This document shows positions 34,118 to 46,700 of a stretch of DNA of 64,000 nucleotides, piece after piece. Source of the stretch: Sipunculus nudus (lineage: Eukaryota; Annelida; Sipuncula; Golfingiida; Sipunculidae); contig CM049306.1 in NCBI GenBank assembly GCA_026874595.1, forward strand, positions 10,685,019 to 10,749,018, given 5' to 3'. The notes beneath the pieces are model-generated. The model saw only the letters and a program-made list of their open reading frames with translations, was not told where the DNA came from and did no database searches. Numbering within the stretch: the first letter of the stretch is position 1; the number at the start of each line of letters is the position of its first letter. A program made the position numbers and the translations under genes.

Positions 34118-34312
34118 GGCTCCTTTGATTGGACAGGAAATGGATTAGTAGAGCAGGTTTTATCATCTAGGAACAGCCTGTATATGACGTATCCATCTCC
34201 ATCTCCATCTCCCATGCTGTCTCCATCATGTCAGCCTCCCAGCCAGGGGTTCTTCAGACACAAGGGAAGGTCATCAAATTTAACACAGCAGCAGCAACAT
34301 TGTATTCCTTAA
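34118..34312 (+). CDS. Candidate exon, possibly terminal
   Basis: After the acceptor ATTTTGTTCCAG, a phase-0 frame reads GSFDWTGNGLVEQVLSSRNS, a Pro/Ser-rich middle with PSPSPSP, a Gln run and a TAA stop at 34310-34312. A donor-like GAGCAG-GTTTTA at 34157 offers a shorter exon of exactly 13 codons ending LVEQ. That would join in phase with 38649-38730. Codon use is plausible, but I do not recognise the protein. Confidence 0.3.
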   Translation, partial: GSFDWTGNGLVEQVLSSRNSLYMTYPSPSPSPMLSPSCQPPSQGFFRHKGRSSNLTQQQQHCIP

Positions 34313-34858
34313 TTGAGGAAGAAGTGAAAACACTCAGCCTTAAATACATTATCTTAAAGAGGTTTTTCTTGATACCAGGAATACCCTTAAAGTACCTATG
34401 CTATCTCTGCCTATTTTATAAGGTCAAAGGTCGCAATTTATGATGGGTTTATTAATTTTATGGAGAAGGAAAGGGCATATTTGTGACTTGACATCTGTTT
34501 AAAATTAACACTCCATAACATTTCCTTCTTTTACTCCATGACATTATGAACTAGCTCTTTTTGTGCTCTTGTTTAATAAAGCATTTGTCTGCCCTGGTGC
34601 CACTTCTTCCTATACTACTATTTAATTGTGAAGTGACTTTGCGGTCTGAGCAGTCAGAACTCCTGGCCCTGCTTTTATATTATGCTTTTGAACTTTAGTT
34701 CAGATATTGCCAAGAAATTAGAGTGCACAAGGGGCATTTACTTTTTCAAAAACAGATCCTTGAAGGCCTTGAAAATTGTTCATGAACCTGATGTTCCTGC
34801 GTTACTCGGTGTAATCTCATAAAGGTATCTTCAGGTATATGCTGTAGAGTAAATCTAC
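34313..34858. other. Unique DNA, probably intronic or 3' flank
   Basis: No repeat is recognised. AATAAA occurs at about 34575, so if 34118-34312 is a terminal exon this could be its 3' UTR. Confidence 0.3.
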
Positions 34859-34860
34859 TA

Positions 34861-35013
34861 CAGTCGAACCTGTGTTATGAGACCACCCATGGGACTGACC
34901 AAAGTAGTCTGTTATAACCAATCTCAATTTGAATGTTTTCAGTTCACTCAAGTCTGGTCTTAATAGACAGGTGGTCTTTATAATACAGGTGGTCTTTCAG
35001 ACAGGTTCTACTG
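34861..35013. mobile_element. Tc1/mariner-like MITE, 153 bp
   Basis: The left end CAGTCGAACCTGT and the inverted right end (CAGTAGAACCTGT when reversed) differ at one position. TA lies directly outside both ends (34859-34860 and 35014-35015), as expected for Tc1/mariner target duplication. The interior has GAGACCACCCATGGGACTGA and GGTGGTCTTT blocks. No transposase is present. A diverged relative lies at 46518-46700. Confidence 0.82.
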
Positions 35014-35015
35014 TA

Positions 35016-36448
35016 TCGCAAATCTGAATTAAACCTTAAGATAAATGTACTTGTATAAAAAAATATAGATTTTTCCATAAGGTAAATAGCTGAAAAATAT
35101 GTTTGAACTCCAAGTAGTATATCTCTTTCTATTCTTGGGGCAAATCATGTTAATTTTACACAACACTGTTTATTAGAAAATTATTTGTTTTCATTGCAAT
35201 ACATTAATGTAAGGAACGTACCTTTGCTCTGTGTGACAGAAGAGTCGGTATGCCTTAAAAAATAAATCTAAATTTTTCAAAGGAAAGCTATTTCTTCCAT
35301 ATATATTTATCAAGTAAATGATAGCCAGACACAGATCTATATAAAATTCATAGGAAAAACATCAGTAGAATATCTGTACACATTTCAAGGAAAATATGAT
35401 GCCTGCTGACTGAATAATGAATCCTACCCAAATGTACAAAATGCTAACATCTCCCCAGTACGTCATATTTATATATTTCCAGTGAATTCATTTTGTATTT
35501 CAGATCCTATCAGCATCAGCAGGCTTCTTTTTTTATTCACTTGTGTTTCATCTAAAAAAACACCAGGGACAATGCTGTAGGAGCTGTGAACCCCTGAGCT
35601 CAGCATATTTTTATTTTTTTTCTGTGCCCTTCTGTAGGCTCCCCAAGGGATCAGTGAGTTGTTTTGTTATTGAATTAATGATCAGGTCCATGTCTGGGCT
35701 CACGTTGTGATATGCCATACATTGGCTCCCCGTCGTTGACATGATTTGCGTTGTCTCGTGAGACTCATGGTAAGATTCAGAGCTGCCACATGTCCTTGAG
35801 ATCAAGAATGTTGATTCTATCTGAGGCAAGGACCCTGCTGTATACTCTTTGGCATCTGATCATAGTTCACATAGTTACTACTTCTAATATGTAGGCTTTG
35901 TCCATGCTGTTTGTGTTTGGTTTCCTGTTCTGATGTGGACCAACATCCCAGATATCAGATAACATCTTCAGGGGTTGAAATAATGCCCTTTCTGTTTGTC
36001 TCAGACAGGCAAACGTGCATGGAAAGGCATTTTTCATTTCGTACCAATCCATTGGAAAGGTGAATATCCAGATGTTTTCCACATTTAGAGCTGATAAGTA
36101 TTAACAAACATGGCACAAAAATGAAATATTTTACAGGTTGTGTTCCACCGACTACCTATATTTCATATATTTTTCTATCAAAATGATCTATAATTTCTTA
36201 TATTTAATTGCTGGTATTTATATAAGGCCCTAGTCTCCTATATTTTCCTGGGGGTTTTTCTTCACTGCCCAATCCAACTTCTGTTTTCACATGCAGTGTT
36301 ACTATTGAAAACATTCTGTTCTTTTTACATGCAAGTGTGCATGTAAGATGGCATGTAAGATATCTGAATCTGGTTTACACTGATCGAAGTGTGACTGAAA
36401 GTTTGATATGATGGTAGGATGCATCTTTAGCGGCATTTTTTTCTGCAG
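35016..36448. other. Unique DNA, weak exon-like frames
   Basis: After an acceptor-like TTTTGTATTTCAG near 35503, a plus-strand frame (ILSASAGFFFYSLVFHL and on) stays open for about 70 codons to 35710. Minus-strand frames at 35611-35829 and 35867-36082 are also open. None has a recognised motif, and both strands being open argues for chance. Confidence 0.3.
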
Positions 36449-36605
36449 AAAGGCAAACCTCTATTTATGTCTTTCTGTTGTAAAGGTGAAAATTTCAAAT
36501 AAAACGATCCCTGATCTTATTCCGGTTGAAAAGTATCTGGAAGACTGTTTGACATCACAGAAGCAGACCTACCTGCATGAGCAGCTTGTCCTCAGTTTTA
36601 CTTAA
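36449..36605 (+). CDS. Candidate terminal exon
   Basis: A T-rich acceptor (CATTTTTTTCTGCAG) precedes an open frame ending in TAA at 36603-36605. Its last part reads IPDLIPVEKYLEDCLTSQKQ then TYLHEQLVLSFT, with codon choice that looks coding. The entry phase is 2. A donor-like AAAG-GTGAAA at about 36486 gives a different, shorter exon in another frame, so the structure is unresolved. No family recognised. Confidence 0.3.
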
Positions 36606-38648
36606 CATTTTGATCATGGTCAAGGTTATAACAAGTTCATTTTTTCTGAGGCATTTGCTTTTGTACATGTATGTGTGTTAAGAGAATTTTACCACAAAAC
36701 CATGCAGGTTAATGCTTTATTAATATATGTTCATCACTGCCTTATTGTATACTGGTAATCACGATGACAGCCTTTTATATAGCAGGCCCGCCAGGGTTTA
36801 TCTTTATGAGTTAATATTCATCATTGATATTAATGATCAGCTTGCATCTTGAGAAATGTTCATATATGTCTTTTGGTGTTAATTTTTGGGTGTTAATTTT
36901 TATATTTTGGTAGAATGTATATTTGCAAATAAAGTTTTGATCAGTGTCATGTTTTCCAGTGTATTTATCAAATTAATATTATAATTCATATAAGTTCATA
37001 ATGACTCAACTTTGTTCTTTTCTTGCAGGTGAGAGGTGGAGAGAAACTTTCAGTCATAGAGCATTAGCCCTTAACTGCAGTTCTGATTTTCTTTTCTAGA
37101 TCCAAAATCATTCTTTTGGGGAATATTCATTTGACACTTCCTTAGGTCAGCATTATATGTCCCATACATCAGTACTGTACCACTGCTGTTGACATTTCTG
37201 TATGAGACGACATCCGTGGCAATGGTCATTTAAGTAAACTATGTCAAAGAGGGATATTTTAAAAATCAGATTAGTATTGTAATGTAAAACCATCACCCAC
37301 AGCTAAAACAACCATCAGCGCAGGAAAATGGACTTTAAATCCAATTGTCTGCCCTTGTATCAGACTACTTTTACCGTAACTACAGAGTCAGACCTGACTA
37401 ATGTGAGCTTGGAAGGTTGGTGCCTTCTTTTATTTTACAACTGACAGCAGGCCAAGGGATCACAACTTTTATATTACTACATCCCCCTGTTAGCAAAGAA
37501 ACAATGTTTTCTGAATCCTTATGCTGTGCAGTTTCCCCTAAGGTCACTTGCTAAGATTGCATCATTTATTTCAGATTGTGTCGTTTATTTATGCCAGGCT
37601 TTTTCGTTCATGGCACAGATTATTTTTATGCTTTATTTGACTCCCTTGTTGTTTTATTTCCTGTAGGTACAGACTTTGTTAACACAACACTGTTGTCTTT
37701 TTTTGACCTGTAAGTTGATTTTTTGGGGGTAATAAATATTGATCACTTGTACTTTTGTTCATAGGTCCCAGGTTCAAGTCTGGCCTATTCCATCTATAGG
37801 AATTGGTGAAATAAAAACTTGGTCATATGGAGATGTATACTCTCAGTGGCCATGACTTCTGGATTATTGCCACAACTGTACATAGAAATCCTGAATTTAG
37901 TGATCCTGAGGCCTAATAATAACTAATTATCTATTAATTGTTATGTGGTTATGTTCATTCCTATTCACTAAATGGGATCAGTATTCCTCCCCCCCCCCCC
38001 CCACCCCCATTATCATATATGTTCCCTAATTTTTAAACACCTGTTTGTTTAGTTGTTTTTTTTTTTGTTAAATTTTGTGACTATTCTTATGGCATTTTGT
38101 TTATCATATCTGAGTTAAACTGAGTTAATCTATATTTTAGATCATTGTTATCTTTTTATTTCTTTTATATTAAGCTTCTCTAATTTCATTGTTTTTCTGC
38201 ATTTTTCATGTGGGTTTTAATATATATATATATATATATCAGGTTTCTCCCTTAAAACAGCGAGGCAGGCTGACTTGCTAATTTTTTAGCAAAAGAGATT
38301 GCTGACCCCTCAAGTAGTTTTGCAGAACATGATGAAATGATGCAAAGGGCATTAAAACTCTTGTAAATTTAGGCTCAATAACCCATTTTAAGATCCCTCT
38401 CCTGCTCATTGTACCTCACTAAAATGTTTAGATATGGGGAACTTTTATTACATATTGGTATCACCAGAGGTCCCTGTATAGACAATATGATGATATATGA
38501 TGATCTCCAGCATAAAATACTAGTCAGCAGCCCTGCAGTGTTTGTAGGTTAAACATCATTGGCCAGATTATAAGACCAGGTGTAAAGGAATAGGCCACAT
38601 CTTCCTTAACTAAGCCCAGAGATTACCAGTTACCTGGCATTGTTACAG
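36606..38648. other. Unique DNA with C tract and short TA run
   Basis: Contains a C run (about 37988-38002) and (TA)10 at 38220-38239. An acceptor-like TTGTTCTTTTCTTGCAG near 37029 is followed by only a short frame. Probably intronic if the neighbouring exons are real. Confidence 0.4.
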
Positions 38649-38730
38649 CTGGCTCCAGTGGTCAGAGACTCCATACTGGAGAAAGTCGTCGCAGCACGAG
38701 AGAAGGAATCATCCAGCAGCATCAAAACAG
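38649..38730 (+). CDS. Internal exon, unrecognised gene
   Basis: The acceptor TGGCATTGTTACAG and donor ACAG-GTAATA bound 82 bases. In phase 0 they read LAPVVRDSILEKVVAAREKE then SSSSIKT plus one base, an amphipathic helix followed by a Ser-rich linker. Codon use is balanced and GC-rich against AT-rich flanks, which favours a true exon. A second phase is also open, so the frame is not certain. It may belong to the same gene as 11058-11247 or the candidates at 33.9-34.3 kb. Family unknown. Confidence 0.55.
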
Positions 38731-40088
<1,358 letters not shown>

Positions 40089-40252
40089 TGTTGTGGTCAG
40101 TAAGGGATAATAACGCCGGCTAGTAAAGTCCAATACTTTAATACCACTCAATACACATCTTGACAAGTCCCTGAATGTCTTGCTCCTCAAGAGATCATAC
40201 TCTACATTAATCTGGGGACCAGCCTGAGAATTATCTGACAGCTTACACCACA
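40089..40252 (-). repeat. 3' LTR of the Gypsy element
   Basis: The plus strand begins TGTTGTGGTCAGTAAG and ends CAGCTTACACCACA. It aligns over its length with 44624-44792 (shared GGCTAGTAAAGT, ACACATC, GACAAGTCCC, GTCTTGCTCCTCA, GGGGACCAGC). The LTRs differ by many substitutions and small gaps, so the insertion is not recent. Confidence 0.88.
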
Positions 40253-40264
40253 TCTCTCCTTTTT
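40253..40264 (-). other. Polypurine tract next to the 3' LTR
   Basis: The plus strand TCTCTCCTTTTT is AAAAAGGAGAGA on the element strand, directly before the LTR start TGTGGTGTAAGC. Position and composition are as expected for plus-strand priming. Confidence 0.75.
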
Positions 40265-43058
40265 AAGAACTATATGATCTTTATGAAACTAAAGTGGAGG
40301 GAATAATAACAAGAGCAGAAATTAGATGGATAGAAAAAGGTGAAAAGAGCATGAAGTATTTTTATAATTTAGAAAAAAGAAATGGACAAAAAAAGCATAT
40401 AAAAAAAATTGGTAGATGATGACGGAAAACTAATAATAGGTACACAAAATATATTAAATGAGCATAAAAGATTCTACCATAAATTATATTCTTATATTCA
40501 TTCCAAAATTAACCATTGAAAAGCAAAATAAATGTGAAGGATATCTGACTGTTGAAGAATGTTTGAAATCTTTGAATACATTTAAACCAAATAAATACAG
40601 GAAATGATGGCCTCACATCAGTTTTGGAATAAGCTGGGTCAAATAATAGTTAATAGTTTCAATTTTTCTTTGGATTATGGCTTTTTAACTCCATCTCAGA
40701 GACAAGCTGTAATCACACTTGTTGAAAAAAAGGATATATAAAGACTGTACAAAACTTAAAAATTGGGGTCCAATATCTCTACTGAATACAGACTATAAAA
40801 TTATGACTAAAGCTTTAAGCTTTAGGCTTAAGTCAGTGTTAGCACATATTATGAATAGAAACCAATATGGGTCTATGAAAAATACATCAATAAATGAAGC
40901 AATTAGAACTATTCTTGATTCAATGTATTATTTAGATCAGAAGAAATTAAATGGTATACTTTTAACAATAGATTTTGAGAAGGCTTTTGATACTGTAGAA
41001 TGGAAATTTATTAATGCAACATTAGAAACTTTTAATTTTGGTCCTTCATTCTTAAAATGGGTTAGATTATTATATAAAGATTCTCAGGCATGTATTATGA
41101 ATAATGGTCATTCTTCAGGGTACTTTAAAATAGGAAGGGGTGTTCGGCGAGGAGATCCACTGTCGCCATTTATCTTTATAATTTGTTTAGAAATTATAGC
41201 AATTAATATTAAATATAATTCAGACATACATGGTATTAAATTAAAAATGAGGAATTAAAGTTAGTTTTGTATGCAGATGACACTACAGTAATTGTGCATG
41301 ATTTAGAGTCCGCTAAAATTGTTTTAAACTTGTTTAGACTGTTCAGGCAGTATTCAGGTTTGAAAATTAATAAAGATAAAACTGAGGCAATGTGGTGAGG
41401 GAAACTTAAAAATAGTAATGAAAAACCATTATGATTAATATGGTCCACTTGTATCAAAGTTCTAGGTTTCCACATATCCTACAACCAAGACACATGCAAT
41501 AAATTGAACTTTGAATAAAAAATAAGAAATATTTATGAGCTTAAAAACATATGCAGACAAAGAAACCTAACATTACAAGGAAGAATTTTAATAGTTAAAA
41601 CATTATGTTTTTCAAAATTGGCACATCTAATATCAAACTTTATTTTACCAAAAAGCTATAAAGAGAGAATAAAGAAAATATTATGGTCATTCATATGGAA
41701 AGGTCAAACAAAAGGAAAAGTAAAAAGAGAAATTTTAGTGAAACCAGTGAAGAGTGGAGGTCTGAACATGCTACACAAAGATAGTTATATTAAAGCTAGG
41801 GCAACAAATTATGTGGATCAAGAGATACTTGGATAATACAGATAAAGATTGTAAATTTTTCATTGATAATTTTAGTGCCAGGTATGGAAGCTTAAAATTT
41901 TTGCTACACTAGCTGTAACTACACCATAGATTATCTAAAAGGGACTTTTCCCAATAGATATAAGAGTTCAAGATGAATCTGTATCTATTTGGAATAATAA
42001 ATCTATAACAATTGAAGGAAGACCTATATTCTGTAAATCTTTATATGAAAGCGGATTGGTCCATGTAAATCAGATATTTAAAGATGACGGTACCGTAAGA
42101 AAGTTTGATTACTGGCTGGCTAATGGTGCAAAACAAAGAGACTATTTAGTATATAGATCTGTGGTTAAACAGGTCAGCTTATTGTACAGTCATACTATAA
42201 GAGAGATCTGTAATGATCTGGGCACAGATATAATTGATATGGATATATGTAAAACAGTACAGGGTTCTGCTGTTATGGAGAATATTACTTCAAAAAAGGT
42301 TTATGACTATTTTGTTCGTCAGCTAAGACCAACTTCTGAAACAAAATTAAAATATAGCCTTAAATATAATATTTTGGAAGAAGAATGGGGTACTGAGCTC
42401 TATTCAGATTGTTTTAGCCTGTGTAGGGAAAACAAAATTTGTGAATTCCAGTATAAAATATTGTATAATTTTTTATATCTTAAAGGAAAGCTACATAAGT
42501 TTTGAATCACTGATAATCCAAAGTGTGGATTATGCAGTCTAGAAACAGAAGATATTAAACATCTATTTTTTAATTGTGATATTGTAAAGAGATTTTGGCA
42601 AGACATCTGCATTGCATATAAAATATCACCAGATGTTATTACAGAAAAACATGTAACCCTGGGGATACCAGAAGAAAGTAAACAGAAGGAAAATAAGATC
42701 TTTATTCATGGTAAGGCCTATATCTATAAAACCAAAGAATCATTTATATTTGATATAGAAAACTTTAAAAAGTATCTAAATTATCAGAAGAAAATAGAAT
42801 GTGCAGCTAAATACAAGGAGGGAAACAAATGGAAATTATTATGGAAAAAAAATAGGATAAAGAATTTGGATATCTGAAACAAGGGAATTAAGTATATACA
42901 TATATTCATTATGTCTTATTTGAATGTGAAGTATACATTGGTTACTGTATTGTCCTTATTTCTTATTTTTGTGTGCATTATATTTTCTACTTGATGTGTT
43001 TGTATTATTTGTATTATGTAATTTGAAAAATGTGATGTGTTTTGCCATAAAAAAAAAT
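40265..43058 (+). pseudogene. L1/Tx1-like LINE, truncated and broken
   Basis: The copy begins inside the linker before the polymerase (RWIEKGEKSMKYFYNLEKRN). The RT domain follows with WGPISLLNTDYKI, motif A IDFEKAFDTVEW, a variant motif B GVRRGDPLSPFIF and motif C YADD at 41270-41281. Then come KVLGFHISY, LTLQGRILIVKTL, FIWKG, GGLNML, and a C-terminal CGLC-x7-H-x4-C finger from 42524. A frameshift lies at about 41240, and stops at 41396-41398, 41516-41518 and 42503-42505. The 3' UTR ends in an A run (43049-43058). The endonuclease is missing (5' truncation). It inserted into the Gypsy integrase region. Confidence 0.92.
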
Positions 43059-43068
43059 GAGTCTGGCT

Positions 43069-43510
43069 ATTTCAGGGAGGCAAGAGTAGTAATATACCAC
43101 TATGAGATAGTTTGCTCCATCATGTTCACACAAATCTGTTTCCACCTTTTGCCAAGGCCTTGCTGGGAATTCAGTTGAAAGGATGGTTTCAGGTGCATCT
43201 GCTCTTTGTTTTGTGCATTTGAGAGAACTTTCAGCCATCTCTTGATTCTGTTTACTTATGCCTGGCCACCACACTGAGTCTGGCTCTCTCTTGACATTTA
43301 ACAATGGCCAAGTGTCCAGTATACAGACATTGCTGGTAAAGCAGTAATGACAAAGTTGATGTATCCAGACATGTCTTCAGAGAGTGTTTGATCCTCTAAG
43401 GATTGCACTGCAGGGCAGGGTGCACCAGACAAGGTGTTGGGGACAACAAGGACAACACCCATCTGTGGTGTGACAAAAAGTCTGGGATACACGTGATTTA
43501 TTACCTCCAC
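43069..43510 (-). pseudogene. Gypsy pol remnant: RNase H-integrase connector and integrase start
   Basis: The minus strand reads an NTLSGAP-like form of the usual DTLSRAP connector at the 43298-43510 end. The integrase start follows (SVWWPGIS, a Cys pair, FPARPWQKV, a TDL-type catalytic Asp site). The next block, normally VDYYSR, reads VYYYSC, so the second conserved Asp there is lost. The protein ends at EIARL, where the LINE A tail begins. A stop and frame change separate the two parts. Confidence 0.85.
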
Positions 43511-43599
43511 TACACTAACTTTTCCCCCAGTTTAAAGTACATCAAAGTCTGATTTGATTCCATTACTGGTTGGAACCCTCATGATGTCTGGTCTCACAG

Positions 43600-44350
43600 T
43601 CTGCTGTGGTGGTGACCTCACCAACTGACTTTGACTTGCAAACTTTCAGAAATGTCCCTATTAACCACACTTTTTGCATGCAACATCACGTGCAGGACAG
43701 TCCTTTCTTGCATGTAGGGCCCCTCCACAATAGGCACAATGTCAGTCAAAATTTTGTCCTCCTTTTGTGCCCTCTCTGGCCCTCTAGTCTTCTTTCTAGG
43801 TATATGGGTGCGCTGAGGGTTTCAATTGATCACCCCTACCTCAGGAAACTGGTTTATGACAACACCTTGTTGTTTCTTTCGGAGGAAGGTTGCTGTTGAG
43901 GCCCTAAGCTCCTCTAGGAGCGAAGAGGACTAAGTTAAGTTGTTGTTTCTTTACGCCAGTCAAACTACTATCTCTGATTAGTTCATCATGCAGGTCTGAA
44001 ATCAGTTTTCTGCTAGGCAGAACAGGTCAGTCATTAATGCATCAACACTTTCTCCCTCTCTCTTATTGAATTTAACTTGCTCATAAATGACATTTCTCTT
44101 CACAATAAAATGGGAATCAAATTGTCCTATGTAGTTCTCTGAGTTTCATTTAAGTTGAAGGAGCTTAATATATCATCTGCTTCATCTCTAATACAATATA
44201 TCAATGTATTCACTTTCTCTTGATTCTCTTGATCCTTTTTTAGCTAGCCCTGATGCGACACGTAAATCTCTCCAACTGTCTTATCCACTTAGACCAGTTG
44301 TCTGGTTGTGAGAAGGTGAACTGTTATGGCAGGGAAAATTGAAAAGCCAT
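43600..44350 (-). pseudogene. Gypsy gag remnant with zinc knuckle
   Basis: On the minus strand, 43690-43740 encodes a CX2CX4HX4C zinc knuckle, followed by a second, broken knuckle with in-frame stops. Upstream (44000-44330) several short open segments carry a gag-like order: a Trp-containing start, RVASGLAKK, FDSHFIVKRNVIYEQ and DELIRD. Stops and frameshifts interrupt it throughout. Gag proteins of this class package element RNA. This copy cannot make one. Confidence 0.75.
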
Positions 44351-44609
44351 ATCTCTTGATTCACATATACATATAATTACAGTGTCCACTGTATTGTTCC
44401 GGATGTTAGGAAGAGAAATGAGCAAATAACAGAGTACTAGACATGTTCCATACAAGACATATTTGTTAGTTTGCAATAGGTTGGGTTCAATCTGACAAAC
44501 AAGGTGATTGGCAAGACAGGCTTGAGAGGACAGATTATGAGTTCAGCTGCTGGCATGCGGTCATCACAGCTACACATCCAGTCTTAACTTGCATTTACAA
44601 AGTTCTTGA

Positions 44610-44623
44610 CCACTCTGACACCA
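44610..44623 (-). other. tRNA primer binding site
   Basis: On the element strand TGGTGTCAGAGTGG directly follows the LTR end ACTACAACA. It matches the complement of an animal tRNA-Leu 3' end (…CTGACACCA) except for one missing base. Confidence 0.72.
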
Positions 44624-44792
44624 TGTTGTAGTGCGTAGGAGACAATAACAGTGGCTAGTAAAGTCTAATACTTTAAATCTGCTGACATACACATCGTGAC
44701 AAGTCCCCAGATGTCTTGCTCCTCACGGGATCCTACTCTACGTTAATTCTGGGGACCAGCAGCCAGAGAATTATCCGACAGCTTACACCACA
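44624..44792 (-). repeat. 5' LTR of the Gypsy element
   Basis: The plus strand starts TGTTGTAGTGCGTAGG and ends CAGCTTACACCACA, so the element strand starts TG and ends CA. It pairs with 40089-40252. Confidence 0.88.
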
Positions 44793-46517
44793 CAAAATAT
44801 CCTCCAATTTGTACTTATTTTGACTCCCATGGTCTTGTAAAAGAAATTATTGGATTATGTAAGCATCTTAGCTGTACTGTGATTTCAAATCCAGATAATG
44901 TCCTAGTGAAAGCCATGTTTAATTTTGGGATATAAACTGTGGAAGAAATACACAACAGCAGAAGCAGACCAGAAGATCTACAAACTACAGCAAAGTGACT
45001 ATAATACATGAAACATTAAATTGAAATGAGCACTAAGGCAGGTGGGGGGGGGGGGGGGGGGCTTCTGCAAAGGACACTATGAGAAGTCAAGAAAGAGATG
45101 ACAGGAGGGGTCAGGGAGGAAAATCAAACATTGTAGCTGACAAGCTAAAATTGAAAATCATGAGACCGTTGGTCATGTGACTTGGTACCTGACAACACTA
45201 AAAACACCAAGGCTGCCAAACCAGAGAGGGTTAGAGAAACGTCATGTATATCTAATATGGGTAATGTTTACCCATGCATTAACTTCTGTGGTGCTTATTT
45301 CACAATGAGATAAATTATTTTCAAAATACTGTAAATCAAGCAGTTTCATTCATATATTGTCTTTTATAATCACAACTCACAAAAGTCTGCTTTTTTAGCA
45401 ATGCATTGAGTTATTTTCACCAACAAATATATCAGATATCATTATTGAAGACTAAACATTGAGTATATATTCCTTTCATAAATCTATTTATACGCATAGC
45501 AAAGTTGATTTAGTTGTAAAACCCTGTACATGTACTTTGTACAGCACACTTGTGTACAGTGTCACATACATAAAGCTGCACTGCTTAGAGTTTTATGGCG
45601 ATGCTAATATATGTACACATGACATATCTAGTATGTAGCCTGCATGTTTCATATAGTACATGTGATCATGAAGCAAAAATGAATGATTGTTAGAGGCAAG
45701 CCACAGAATAATAACCTATATCAGATTGTAATAATATATAACAAGAATAATTAAAATATTAAAGGAATGCTTTCTGACTTAGGGAACCTTCAAACCAACA
45801 AGTTTTTATTAATTTTGATTAATCCTGCCATCAAACAAATAAATAAGCAAACAAATAAGAATGACAGTCATTACCTTACACTTACTGGATGTGGGAACAG
45901 TTAGGAAGAAATGAATGGATTTGACAGACTTAAAGTACAGTCATCCAGGGACCTTACATCAAAGGGACAATTATCTGTGGGACATTCCTCTTGGGAATCA
46001 TGATCAAAGTACATTAATTTTGGAATTTATGGGCTGTAGCCAGTGTGTGATTTCTTTATCCCACAAAGTAAAATGCATGGTAAAGTAATAATCCTAGTAA
46101 TGAGCATAGCTATAGATTGCTGCCTCAGAGATCAGGAGTTCTCATGTCAGAATGCATGATGTAGCAACCAGGGAATATATCCGGGCAATTTATCCAGGGG
46201 TGTTAAGAACAGCAGATATATATCCCTTACATATTTTCACAAAAAGAAATGAGATACTTTCATATCATATTTTTTCCATATGCTGTCAAGCTTTAGAATA
46301 AAGTTTCATATATAAATGCTGCTATATTAAAAAAAAGGATTAGATGAAGGAATATACGTCTTATATTGTACCATAAATAAGTCATTGGTTTGTACATTGA
46401 TTATAATTTTTAAAAAAAATTGAATATTTTAACTTATATGAAATATTCTTCCTGAGACAGATATATATATACCTGGCTGATTTTCTCTTAATTATTAATA
46501 TGAGTAGGTGTTACTGT
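44793..46517. other. AT-rich DNA with G tract and exon-like fragment
   Basis: At about 44835-44999 a plus-strand frame reads GLVKEIIGLCKHLSC, then NVLVKAMFNFGI, a stop, then TVEEIHNSRSRPEDLQTTAK. It looks like decayed coding DNA of unknown type. A run of 18 G lies at 45044-45061. The remainder is AT-rich with no feature. Confidence 0.4.
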
Positions 46518-46700
46518 ACAGGGAAACCAGAGTAATAAGACCACCTATGGGACTGGCCAAAAGTGGTCTTATGGTCATTCATAGGTGGTCTTATTAGACT
46601 GGTCAGTTATAACCAATATTAATGCTTTTGTGTCACCCAAAGGTGGTCTTAATAGACATGTGGTTTTATTAGATCGGAGGTATTTTCGACAGGTTTTACT
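46518..46700. mobile_element. Diverged relative of the 34861 MITE
   Basis: Shares AATAAGACCACCTATGGGAC, TGGCCAAAAGTGGTCTT, a TTATAACCAAT block and AGGTGGTCTTAATAGACA with 34861-35013, and ends near GACAGGTTTTACT. Its terminal repeats are poorly matched and an internal AGGTGGTCTTATTAGACTGG segment is duplicated. Confidence 0.6.

Larger units (their letters stand above)
40089..44792 (-). mobile_element. Deleted Ty3/Gypsy LTR retrotransposon with nested LINE
   Basis: Two direct LTR copies (40089-40252 and 44624-44792) bracket the unit. On the minus strand the order is 5' LTR, tRNA primer site, gag-like region with a zinc knuckle, RNase H-integrase connector, integrase start, then the inserted LINE, polypurine tract and 3' LTR. 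Protease, reverse transcriptase and most of RNase H are missing between about 43510 and 43640, and the integrase end is missing. Several stops break gag. The element is a non-autonomous, dead deletion derivative. Flanking bases are A-rich on both sides, so a target duplication cannot be judged. Confidence 0.85.

Noticed and set aside
34228-34443. Start of a class III alcohol dehydrogenase (MSAS…GKVIK resembles its N-terminus)
   Set aside because: Only five residues match, the following sequence diverges, and no suitable donor follows GKVIK. Treated as chance.
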